Source: Acetobacteraceae bacterium
GTDB lineage: Bacteria > Pseudomonadota > Alphaproteobacteria > Acetobacterales > Acetobacteraceae
Reading direction: 5' to 3'
Assembly: GCA_019750465.1 (NCBI GenBank)
Contig: JAIEOP010000348.1
Location: 1 to 50,059 of the forward strand
DNA length: 50,059 nucleotides
The stretch's first letter is position 1. Every line of letters begins with the position of its first letter. Position numbers and translations under genes: made by a program. The notes under the pieces are model-generated. The model did not search any database, had not been told where the DNA came from, and saw only the letters and a program-made list of their open reading frames with translations. This document shows, piece by piece, positions 43,492-50,059 of the stretch.

Positions 43492-44796
43492 ATGGCGGCA
43501 CTAGGCAGGCGGCAGGCACTCGGCACCGCGGTCGCGGCCGGCGGCATCCTGGCCACGCCCGGGCTGCGCGCGCAGGGCCGGCCCGACAAGCTCGTCTATA
43601 TCGGCGAGAACCAGGGCGGCTGGAAGCGCGTGCTGATGGAGGAGGTCGCGCCCGCCTTCGAGCGCGAGACCGGGATCAGGGTGGAATTCACCATGCTGCC
43701 GGTCGATGCCTGGCGGGCGCGGCTGAAGGCGGAGCTCGGCGCGGGCTCCTCCGGCATCGACATCGCGCAATGGTCGGTCGGCATGGCGGGCTGGATGTCG
43801 CCGCACGTCCTCGACCACCAGGAGGTGCTGGCGAAGATCACCGGCCGCGACCCCGGCTTCGACTGGGACGACTTCCTCGGGGGCAGCAAGCGCGCGGCGA
43901 CCTATGACGGCAAGCTCTCCGGCATTCCCTACCGCGTCACCACCGGAATCCTGCACTACCAGAAGCCGATCCTGGAGCGCGCCGGCTTCAACAAGGCGCC
44001 GCAGACCTTCGCGGAGTTCGAGCGCGTGGCGCTCGCCGTGAACACGCCGCCGGAGCGCTACGCCGTCGGCGTCATGGGCAAGCAGGGCTCCGGCCTCTAC
44101 TCCACGCTCGCCTCCTGGCTCTATTCCGCCGGTGGGCGCCTGGTGGACTTCCGGACCGGCGAGATCTTCATCAACGAGCCGAAGGCGGTCGAATCGCTGC
44201 AATTCCTCGCGGACCTCGTCGTGAAGCACAAGGTGACGCCGCCCGAGGTCACCACCTGGGAATATGACGAGATCATCGCCGGCGGCCAGCGCGACCGCTA
44301 CGTCATGTGCCAGACCTTCGCGCCCTACGGCACGCTGATCAACGACCCGGCAAATTCCCGCACCGCCGGGCGCTGGGCCTGGGACACGGTGCCGGGCCAG
44401 ACCGCGAAGGAGCAGAGCCGCACCTGGATCGACGGCCATTTCCTGGCGGTGCCGCGCTACGCGCGCAATGCCGACTGGTCCATCGAGTTCATCCGCATGG
44501 CGTGCAGCCAGCGCTGGCAGCTGCGGTCGATGGAGCGCGGCAACGCGCCGCCGCGCGGCTCGGTGCTGCGCGACACCGACATGACGGCGAAGCTCGGTTG
44601 GCCGCCGGTCGCGGCCGCGGCCATCGAGACCGGCTTCCCGACCCCTGCGCACCCGGCCTGGGACACGCTGGAGCTTGCCTTGCGCACCGGCGTCTCGGAA
44701 TGCCTGCTCGGGCAGAAGACCGCGAAGCAGGCGCTGGATCAGGTTGCACTGGACTGGCAGCGCAACCTGCGCCGCGCCGGCATCCGGCGCGGCTGA
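43492..44796 (+). CDS. Sugar-type ABC transporter extracellular substrate-binding protein
   Basis: A 434-residue periplasmic receptor. An N-terminal Arg-Arg signal (MAALGRRQALGTAVAAGGIL, ending near GLRAQG) leads to a mature protein with VAPAFERETGIRVEFTMLP, IDIAQWSVGMAGWM, GIPYRVTTGILHYQKPILERAG and INEPKAVESLQFLADLV, as in family 1 sugar-binding proteins. ATG 43492 follows GGGAGGA; ATG 43474 is in frame but has no such site. Its partners are the two permeases just upstream. The ligand is unknown. Confidence 0.9.
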   Translation: MAALGRRQALGTAVAAGGILATPGLRAQGRPDKLVYIGENQGGWKRVLMEEVAPAFERETGIRVEFTMLPVDAWRARLKAELGAGSSGIDIAQWSVGMAGWMSPHVLDHQEVLAKITGRDPGFDWDDFLGGSKRAATYDGKLSGIPYRVTTGILHYQKPILERAGFNKAPQTFAEFERVALAVNTPPERYAVGVMGKQGSGLYSTLASWLYSAGGRLVDFRTGEIFINEPKAVESLQFLADLVVKHKVTPPEVTTWEYDEIIAGGQRDRYVMCQTFAPYGTLINDPANSRTAGRWAWDTVPGQTAKEQSRTWIDGHFLAVPRYARNADWSIEFIRMACSQRWQLRSMERGNAPPRGSVLRDTDMTAKLGWPPVAAAAIETGFPTPAHPAWDTLELALRTGVSECLLGQKTAKQALDQVALDWQRNLRRAGIRRG

Positions 44797-44806
44797 GGGC
44801 GCAGCG

Positions 44807-45913
44807 ATGAACGTGGTGCTGCCGGCGGCAGCGACAGCGGCGCGGGTGACGCAGGGGGCGATCGACTGCGACATCCATCCCGGCGTGCCGGGGATCGCCG
44901 CGCTGCTGCCCTACATGAGCGACTTCTGGAAGGATTCCTTCGTCCGCCGCGGCATGGATGGGTTCGACCTGGCCAGCTACCCGCCCGGCGCGCCGATCAG
45001 CTGCCGGCCGGATTGGCGGCCGGCCACCGGCAAGCCCGGCACCGACGTGGCGCAGCTGCGCGCGCAGGCACTGGACGGCTTCGGCACGCGTCTCGCCATC
45101 TGCAACACGCTCTACGGCGGCCAGGTGGCGGCCAGCGAAACGATGGGCGCGGCGATCTGCAGCGCCATCAACGACTGGATCGCGGCCGAATGGCTCGCCG
45201 CCGATCCGCGCCTGCGAGCCTCCATCGTCGTGCCGGCGCAGGCACCGCATCTCGCCGCCGAGGAGATCGAGCGCCTCGCCGGCGACCGGCGCTTCGTGCA
45301 GATCCTGCTGCCGGCGGCGGCGGAGCTGCTCTACGGCAAGAGCTACTACTGGCCGATCTGGCAGGCGGCGGAGAAGCACGGACTGCCGGTGGGCATCCAT
45401 GCCGGGTCCATGTTCCGCTACGCGCCGGTGTCCAACGGCTGGCCGTCCCACTACCTGCACGACTACGTCAGCCAGTCGCAGGTCTTCGAGGACCAGCTGC
45501 TCAGCATGGTCTCGGAAGGCGTGTTCGTCCGGTTCCCGACGCTGCGCATCGTGCTGATCGAATCCGGGGTGAGCTGGCTGCCGGGCTTTCTCTGGCGCTC
45601 GGTCAAGACCTGGCGCGGCGTGCGTTCCGAGGTGCCCTGGGTGAAGCAGCCGCCGGCGGAGATCATCCGCCACCATGTGCGGCTGACGGTGCAGCCCTTC
45701 GACGCGCCGAAGGATGACGCGGATGTCGTTGCCGCCCTGGTCCGCCAGATCGGCGCCGACGAGATGCTGCTGTTCGCCACCGACTGGCCGCACTGGCAGT
45801 TCGACGGCGACCGCGCCCTGCCGGCGGGCATCGCGCCGGATCTGGCGCGCCGCATCACGGTGGACAACCCGCTGGCAACCTATCCAAGGCTTCAGGAGGC
45901 GACCGCGCCATGA
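44807..45913 (+). CDS. Amidohydrolase-2 family metal-dependent hydrolase/decarboxylase (paralog 1)
   Basis: A 368-residue TIM-barrel amidohydrolase. IDCDIHPG near the N-terminus (His metal ligand), a mid-barrel His in GLPVGIHAGSM, and LLFATDWPHWQFD near the C-terminus with the metal-binding Asp are the family landmarks. The group includes gamma-resorcylate and ACMSD-like decarboxylases and lactonases. It starts ten bases after the binding-protein stop and its own stop overlaps the next amidohydrolase start by four bases, so the two paralogs are made together. Reaction unknown. Confidence 0.9.
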   Translation: MNVVLPAAATAARVTQGAIDCDIHPGVPGIAALLPYMSDFWKDSFVRRGMDGFDLASYPPGAPISCRPDWRPATGKPGTDVAQLRAQALDGFGTRLAICNTLYGGQVAASETMGAAICSAINDWIAAEWLAADPRLRASIVVPAQAPHLAAEEIERLAGDRRFVQILLPAAAELLYGKSYYWPIWQAAEKHGLPVGIHAGSMFRYAPVSNGWPSHYLHDYVSQSQVFEDQLLSMVSEGVFVRFPTLRIVLIESGVSWLPGFLWRSVKTWRGVRSEVPWVKQPPAEIIRHHVRLTVQPFDAPKDDADVVAALVRQIGADEMLLFATDWPHWQFDGDRALPAGIAPDLARRITVDNPLATYPRLQEATAP

Positions 45914-47010
45914 GCGAGGTTCTCGAGCACCGCCCGGCCGAAGGCGCCGCGAAGCTCCGCATCATCGACAGCGACATCCATCCCGCGCTCCGCTCCGAGG
46001 CGGACCTCAACCCCTACCTGTCGGAGCGCTGGCGCAGGCACATCGCCGAGTACGGCAAGCTCGGTCGCGGGCCCTATGCGGGCCGCAACACCTATCCGCG
46101 CTTCCAGCCCTTCCTGGCGCGGCGCGATTCCTTTCCACCGAATGGCGGCCCGCCCGGCTCCGACCTCGACTTCATGCGCGAGCAGCTGCTCGACCGCTAC
46201 GACATCGAGTACGGCATCCTGGAGCCGCTGATGCCGAGCAACCTGGTGCGCAACCTGGAACTCGGCGCGGCGCTGTGCAGCGCGATCAATGACTGGCAGG
46301 TCGCCGCCTTCACGTCGCAGGAGCGGCGCCTGCGCGCCTCCATCCAGATCCCCTTCGAGGACGCGAAGGCCGCCGTGGCGGAGATCGAGCGGCGCGTGGC
46401 GAACCGCGACTTCGCGCAGATCCAGCTCACCTCCCGCAGCACCGAGCCGCTGGGGCGGCCGCGCTACTGGCCGATCTTCGAGGCGGCGGCGCACCACAAC
46501 CTGCCGATCGGCCTGCACATCGGCGGCGAGGCGGGGCACGCGCCGACCGCCTCCGGCTGGCCCTCCTTCTATATCGAAGACCATCACGGGCTGATGCACT
46601 CCATGCAGTGCCAGGCCACCAGCATGGTGCTGGAGGGCGTCTTCGAGCGCTTCCCGAGCCTCAGGATCATCATGATCGAGGGCGGGCTCGCCTGGCTGCC
46701 CGCGCTCGGCTGGCGGCTCGACCGGCACTGGGAGAAGATGCGCAGCGAGGTGCCGCACCTGAAGCGGCCGCCATCCGAATACATGAAGCAGAACCTCTGG
46801 GTCTCCACCCAGCCCATGGAGGAGCCGGAGGATCCGGAAGACCTGCGCCGCGTCCTCTCCTGGATCGGCTGGGACCGCGTGCTCTTCGCCACCGACTACC
46901 CGCACTGGGATTTCGACGACCCGCGCTACGCCGTCCCCTGCCGGCTCAGCGAGGCGGAACGCGGGGCGATCTTCCGCGGCAATGCGGAGGCGATCTACCG
47001 CTTTGCGTGA
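45910..47010 (+). CDS. Amidohydrolase-2 family metal-dependent hydrolase/decarboxylase (paralog 2)
   Basis: A 366-residue paralog of the preceding protein: IIDSDIHPA matches IDCDIHPG, NLPIGLHIGGEAGHAP matches the GIHAGSM region, and VLFATDYPHWDFDD matches ATDWPHWQFD. The two differ throughout the barrel, so they probably have different substrates or form a hetero-pair. It starts at ATG 45910 overlapping the previous stop. It is the last gene of the rightward unit; a leftward SDR gene ends 14 bases further on. Confidence 0.9.
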   Translation: MSEVLEHRPAEGAAKLRIIDSDIHPALRSEADLNPYLSERWRRHIAEYGKLGRGPYAGRNTYPRFQPFLARRDSFPPNGGPPGSDLDFMREQLLDRYDIEYGILEPLMPSNLVRNLELGAALCSAINDWQVAAFTSQERRLRASIQIPFEDAKAAVAEIERRVANRDFAQIQLTSRSTEPLGRPRYWPIFEAAAHHNLPIGLHIGGEAGHAPTASGWPSFYIEDHHGLMHSMQCQATSMVLEGVFERFPSLRIIMIEGGLAWLPALGWRLDRHWEKMRSEVPHLKRPPSEYMKQNLWVSTQPMEEPEDPEDLRRVLSWIGWDRVLFATDYPHWDFDDPRYAVPCRLSEAERGAIFRGNAEAIYRFA

Positions 47011-47024
47011 CGCGGGGCGCGGCG

Positions 47025-47768
47025 TCAGGAGGTCCGGCGCATCAGGCTGAAGCTCTGCCCGGTCGGGCCAGGGGCCGGGTAGCCCGCGAGCATGAGCGCC
47101 AGCGGCACCACATCCTCCGGCTGCTTCACCCATTCCACCGGGCTGCCGATGACGCCGCCGGCATCGAGCTGCGTCGCGGTCATCGACGTGCGCACCGGGC
47201 CCGGCACCAGCTCGTTCACCGAGATGTTGTCGCCGCGCAGCTCGTTCGCCAGGATGCGCACCAGCATCCACACCGCCGCCTTCGAGCACGAGTAGGCGGC
47301 GTGGCCGTTCAGGCTGTTGTGCCCCATGCCGGAGCCGATCAGCACCATGCGCCCGCCGCCACGCGCGCGCAGATGCGGGATCGCCAGCCGCGCGCAGTGA
47401 TAGGCGCCGATGAGGTTCACCTGCAGCGTGCGCTCGAACAGCGTGGGGTCGCTCTCCTCCACCCGTCGCTGGTCGAGGCTGGCGCCGGCGTTGATGAAGA
47501 GCGTGTCGAAGCCGCCGCAGCGCGCGGCGACGGCGCGATAGAGGGCCTCCACCGCGGCCGCGTCGGTGACGTCGGCGGCCTGGGCGAAGGCCTCGCCGCC
47601 GGCATCGCCGATGCGCGCGGCGGTGGCCTCGATCTCGGCGGTGGTGCGCGCGGCGCAGCAGACGGTGGCGCCGCTGCGCGCCAGGCCGGCGGCGATCGCG
47701 GCGCCGATGCCGCGGCCGGCGCCGGTGACGATGGCGACCTTGCCCGCGAGCGCCTTCGAATCCGTCAT
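47025..47768 (-). CDS. Short-chain dehydrogenase/reductase
   Basis: A 247-residue classical SDR. TGAGRGIG (15-22) binds the dinucleotide, FINAGAS is the NNAG-type motif, the catalytic Ser is in LIGSGMG (S146), and Tyr and Lys are in YSCSK (Y159, K163). It oxidises or reduces an alcohol or keto group on an unknown substrate. I use ATG 47768, with GGGGA about ten bases upstream; ATG 47777 is an alternative with poorer spacing. It is the last gene of the leftward Bug - sugar-acid-dehydratase-like - SDR unit. Confidence 0.9.
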   Translation of the reverse strand: MTDSKALAGKVAIVTGAGRGIGAAIAAGLARSGATVCCAARTTAEIEATAARIGDAGGEAFAQAADVTDAAAVEALYRAVAARCGGFDTLFINAGASLDQRRVEESDPTLFERTLQVNLIGAYHCARLAIPHLRARGGGRMVLIGSGMGHNSLNGHAAYSCSKAAVWMLVRILANELRGDNISVNELVPGPVRTSMTATQLDAGGVIGSPVEWVKQPEDVVPLALMLAGYPAPGPTGQSFSLMRRTS

Positions 47769-47781
47769 GTCGGGCATTCCC

Positions 47782-48933
47782 CTATCCCAGGCGTGGATCG
47801 AGCCAGGGCCGCGGCATCGGCAGCCAGGGCGCGGCGCGCGCCGCCGCCTCGTCCAGCACGATGCCGAGGCCCGGCACCCCGGGCAGTGTCGCCGCGCCTT
47901 CGGTGAAGCGCAGGTCATGGCCCGTGGCCAGGGCGAAGAAGCGCTCCGTCTCGCCGAACTGCACCTCCAGCGGCAGCAGGTTCGGCAGGGTCGCGCAGAG
48001 CTGCACCGAATGCGCGTGGCAGACCGGCCCGGTCGGGTTGTGCGGCGCGATCTCCACGCCGGCGGTCTGCGCCAGGGCGGCGATCCGGCGGATCTCCTCG
48101 TGTCCGCCGGCGTACTTGATGTCAGGCATCAGCACGTCGTAGCAGCCGGCCTCGATGACGCTGCGGTAGGCGCGGAGGCCCGCCAGCGTCTCGGCGCCCG
48201 CCAGGCGCATGCCGCGATCGTTGGCGATGCCACGCAGGCGGCGGATCGCCGCGTGGTTGGCCTCGGCGACGGGGCATTCCAGCCAGAAGGGGCCGAACTC
48301 GGCGACGTCGCGCAGCAGCCGCGCCGCGCCGCCCGGCGAGAAGCGCCAATGCGCATCGACCATCACGTCCACGGCCGGCCCCACCGCCTCGCGCACCGCG
48401 GCGATACGGGCGAGCCCCTGCGCATAGGGCACGCGCATGGCGGGATCGGCCGCGTCCTCCCAGACCAGCGGCTCGAAGGGCGCGAGCTTCACGGCGCGGA
48501 AGCCGGCCACGACGGCGCGCCGCGCGGCGGCGGCGAAACCCTCGGGCGTGCGTGGCTCCGCGCCGCGGTTGATGTTGGCATAGAGCGGCACCGCCGCGCG
48601 CAGCGCGCCGCCGAGCAGCGCATGGATCGGCTGGCCCGCCGCCTGCCCCGCCAGGTCCCACAGCGCCTGCTCCAGCGCCGAGGTCACCGCATGCGCGACC
48701 AGCCCGCCCGGCGCATGCGGGATCAGCCGCGCGATGCGGTTGCGCGCAAGCGCGTCCTCGCCGGCGAGGGTGGCGGCGAGCCGCGCGGCCTCGGCGGCCA
48801 GCAGCGCCTCCTGGTTCATCAGGGTGCATTCGCCAAGGCCGGTGCGGCCATCCTTCGTGCGCACCAGCAGGAAGCACCAGTTGGTCTTCGGCGTGACGTT
48901 GACGCCGAGGAATTCGACGGACGCGATCCGCAT
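47782..48933 (-). CDS. Enolase-superfamily enzyme, galactonate-dehydratase-like (mandelate racemase group)
   Basis: A 383-residue protein with the mandelate racemase N-terminal cap and TIM barrel. The metal ligands are D193 (VDAHWRF), E219 (WLECPVAEAN) and E248 (LAGAETLAG), and H298 lies in APHNPTGP. The His two residues after the first ligand (D193-x-H195) and the APHxPxGP segment resemble sugar-acid dehydratases such as galactonate dehydratase, rather than mandelate racemase. The start is ATG 48933, sharing one base with the Bug stop. GTG 48936 is in frame and immediately before it. Confidence 0.87.
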   Translation of the reverse strand: MRIASVEFLGVNVTPKTNWCFLLVRTKDGRTGLGECTLMNQEALLAAEAARLAATLAGEDALARNRIARLIPHAPGGLVAHAVTSALEQALWDLAGQAAGQPIHALLGGALRAAVPLYANINRGAEPRTPEGFAAAARRAVVAGFRAVKLAPFEPLVWEDAADPAMRVPYAQGLARIAAVREAVGPAVDVMVDAHWRFSPGGAARLLRDVAEFGPFWLECPVAEANHAAIRRLRGIANDRGMRLAGAETLAGLRAYRSVIEAGCYDVLMPDIKYAGGHEEIRRIAALAQTAGVEIAPHNPTGPVCHAHSVQLCATLPNLLPLEVQFGETERFFALATGHDLRFTEGAATLPGVPGLGIVLDEAAARAAPWLPMPRPWLDPRLG

Positions 48934-49904
48934 CACTGCGCCTGGATCCCCGCGGCGGCCGCGAGCCGCCGCCAGCCCGCGATGTCGCCAGCGATGCGCG
49001 CCTCGAATTCCGCCGGCGTCGAGACCACCAGCGTCCCGCCGAGCAGCCGGATGCGGTCCTGCAGCGCCGCATCGTCGCGCATCGTCCGCAGCGCCGCCCA
49101 GAGGCGTTCGCGGATGGGCGCGGGGGTGCCCTTCGGCGCCAGGATGCCGTTCCAGGCCAGGGTCTCGAAGCCCGGCAGGCCGCTCTCGCGCACCGTCGGC
49201 ACCTCCGGCAGGTCGGGCAGGCGGGTGAGGGAGGTGACGGCCAGCAGCCGCACCTCGCCGCTGCGCACCTGGGCCATCACGTTGACCAGGTTGGCGAAGG
49301 CCAGCGGCGCCTCACCCGTGATCACCGCCTGCACCAGTGCCGGCGCACCGCGATAGGGCACGTGCACGATGTCAAGGCCCGCCTGGTGGCGGAACAGCTC
49401 CATGTTCATGTGCGCGGAGGAGCCGGTGCCGGCGGAGGCGTAGTTCAGCGCGCCCTGCCGCGCCCGCACCGCGGCGATCAACTCCGTGACGCTCGCCACC
49501 GGCAGGCTGCGCGGGTTCACGATCAGCGCATTCGGCCCCACCACCAGCAGCGCCACCGGGTCGAAGGCGGAGGCGAGGTCGTAGGGCAGGTCGCGGTAGA
49601 TCGCCGCGTTGATTCCATTGGCACCGGCATTGCCGAGCAGGAAGGTGTACCCGTCCGGGGCTGCGCGGAAGGCGGCCTCCACGCCGATGCGCCCGCCGGC
49701 GCCGCCGCGGTTGTCGATCACTAGGGGCTGGCCGAGCGCCGCCTCGAACAGCGGCGCGATCAGCCGCGCGGTGGTGTCGTTGCCGGTGCCGGGGGTGTCG
49801 GGCAGGATCAGCCGCACCGGGCGCGAGGGCCAGGCCGGCTGCGCGCGGAGGGGCAGCGGCATCGCCGCAGCCGCCAGCAGCGCGAGAGCGCGACGTCGCA
49901 GCAT
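48933..49904 (-). CDS. Bug-family tripartite tricarboxylate transport substrate-binding protein
   Basis: A 323-residue periplasmic receptor. The leader is MLRRRALALLAAAAMPLPLRA, followed by PVRLILPDTPGTGNDTTARL, VIDNRGGAGGRIGVEAAF, AAPDGYTFLLGNAG and VHVPYRGAPALVQAV. I start at ATG 49904 because the signal peptide begins there and AGGAGGGAAC precedes it. It is the third Bug gene of the window and again has no membrane partners. It heads the leftward unit with a sugar-acid-dehydratase-like enzyme and an SDR, which makes a sugar acid or hydroxy acid a reasonable ligand; that is inference. Confidence 0.92.
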   Translation of the reverse strand: MLRRRALALLAAAAMPLPLRAQPAWPSRPVRLILPDTPGTGNDTTARLIAPLFEAALGQPLVIDNRGGAGGRIGVEAAFRAAPDGYTFLLGNAGANGINAAIYRDLPYDLASAFDPVALLVVGPNALIVNPRSLPVASVTELIAAVRARQGALNYASAGTGSSAHMNMELFRHQAGLDIVHVPYRGAPALVQAVITGEAPLAFANLVNVMAQVRSGEVRLLAVTSLTRLPDLPEVPTVRESGLPGFETLAWNGILAPKGTPAPIRERLWAALRTMRDDAALQDRIRLLGGTLVVSTPAEFEARIAGDIAGWRRLAAAAGIQAQ

Positions 49905-49924
49905 CCCCGTTCCCTCCTGCCGCG

Positions 49925-49953
49925 AGCGTCGCGCGTCCCGGCGCGGGTGGCAA
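49925..49953 (-). promoter_or_regulatory. Candidate promoter of the Bug-dehydratase-SDR operon
   Basis: TTGCCA (49953-49948), a 17-base spacer and GACGCT (49930-49925) on the minus strand, about 20 bases before the start codon. The -10 is weak. Confidence 0.3.
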
Positions 49954-49982
49954 GCGCGCCGCTTGCGCCCGGTACGGCTTCC

Positions 49983-50059
49983 CCTAGCCCGCATTTCTCA
50001 CACAGAGTAGGTGCATCGGGGTTCTGAATCGGCGAAAGTTCTTCTGCAACAAAGCCTTT
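49983..50059. mobile_element. Possible insertion-sequence end at the window's right edge
   Basis: From CCTAG at 49983 to the last base the sequence is unlike its surroundings: 39 of 77 bases are G or C by my count, against about 70% nearby. It begins with CCTAG, like ends of some IS1380-family elements (ISEcp1 ends start CCTAG). Read from the other side it starts near GGCTTTGTTGCA, which resembles ends of IS5/IS903-type elements. The exact length of 77 bases is a common de Bruijn k-mer overlap, so it may be where an assembly contig broke at a repeated element. The identity is not proven. Confidence 0.35.

Overview
The window is about 50 kb of very G+C-rich DNA, roughly 70% by eye, packed with protein-coding genes. 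The gene mix is a complete urease set, several Bug-type solute-binding proteins of tripartite tricarboxylate transport without membrane partners, luciferase-like flavin monooxygenases, molybdenum hydroxylases and dense ABC transport. Together with the codon style, this points to an alphaproteobacterium, most likely an Acetobacteraceae/Rhodospirillales soil or water organism of the Roseomonas kind. That placement is an inference from content, not from a marker gene. I saw no rRNA, tRNA, CRISPR array, prophage or complete insertion sequence.

Layout. (1) 1-4306 (+): the end of ureD, then ureA-ureB-ureC-ureE-ureF-ureG, tightly packed and overlapping. (2) 4310-7633 (-): a Bug binding protein, a CoxG-like SRPBCC protein and a TPP-dependent decarboxylase/synthase in one leftward operon, with a divergent MFS transporter (7773-9038). 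(3) 9057-11346 (-): enoyl-CoA hydratase, VOC protein and luciferase-like monooxygenase; then rightward a DHA2 exporter, a second Bug protein and a second luciferase-like enzyme (11447-15331). (4) 15353-24183: a leftward class III aminotransferase divergent from a BisC-like molybdenum oxidoreductase plus a third luciferase-like enzyme, then a three-subunit xanthine/CO-dehydrogenase-type molybdenum hydroxylase (coxM-S-L order). (5) 24219-28047 (-): an otsB-GH15-otsA trehalose operon. (6) 28048-29348: a probable vapB antitoxin relic, a TauD-like dioxygenase, and a divergent control region with two clear dyads. (7) 29349-34735 (+): an alpha/beta hydrolase with a Cys nucleophile, a GST, a single-domain globin and a single-chain biotin-dependent acyl-CoA carboxylase. 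(8) 35045-40870: a peptide-type ABC importer split into three transcription units. (9) 41158-47010 (+): a Rieske protein, a sugar-type ABC importer lacking its ATPase, and two tandem amidohydrolases. (10) 47025-49904 (-): a Bug protein, a sugar-acid-dehydratase-like enolase-superfamily enzyme and an SDR. The last 77 bases drop to about 50% G+C and may be the start of an insertion sequence at which an assembly contig ended.

How the genes fit together. Urease supplies ammonia and CO2 from urea. Most of the rest looks like uptake plus oxidative catabolism of small organic acids, sulfur or nitrogen compounds and sugars, in several small divergent operons. Two hydroxylase-rich clusters (9-24 kb and 41-50 kb) have no clear known pathway and are the likeliest places for new biochemistry. 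The trehalose operon is a stress or osmoprotection module unrelated to these.
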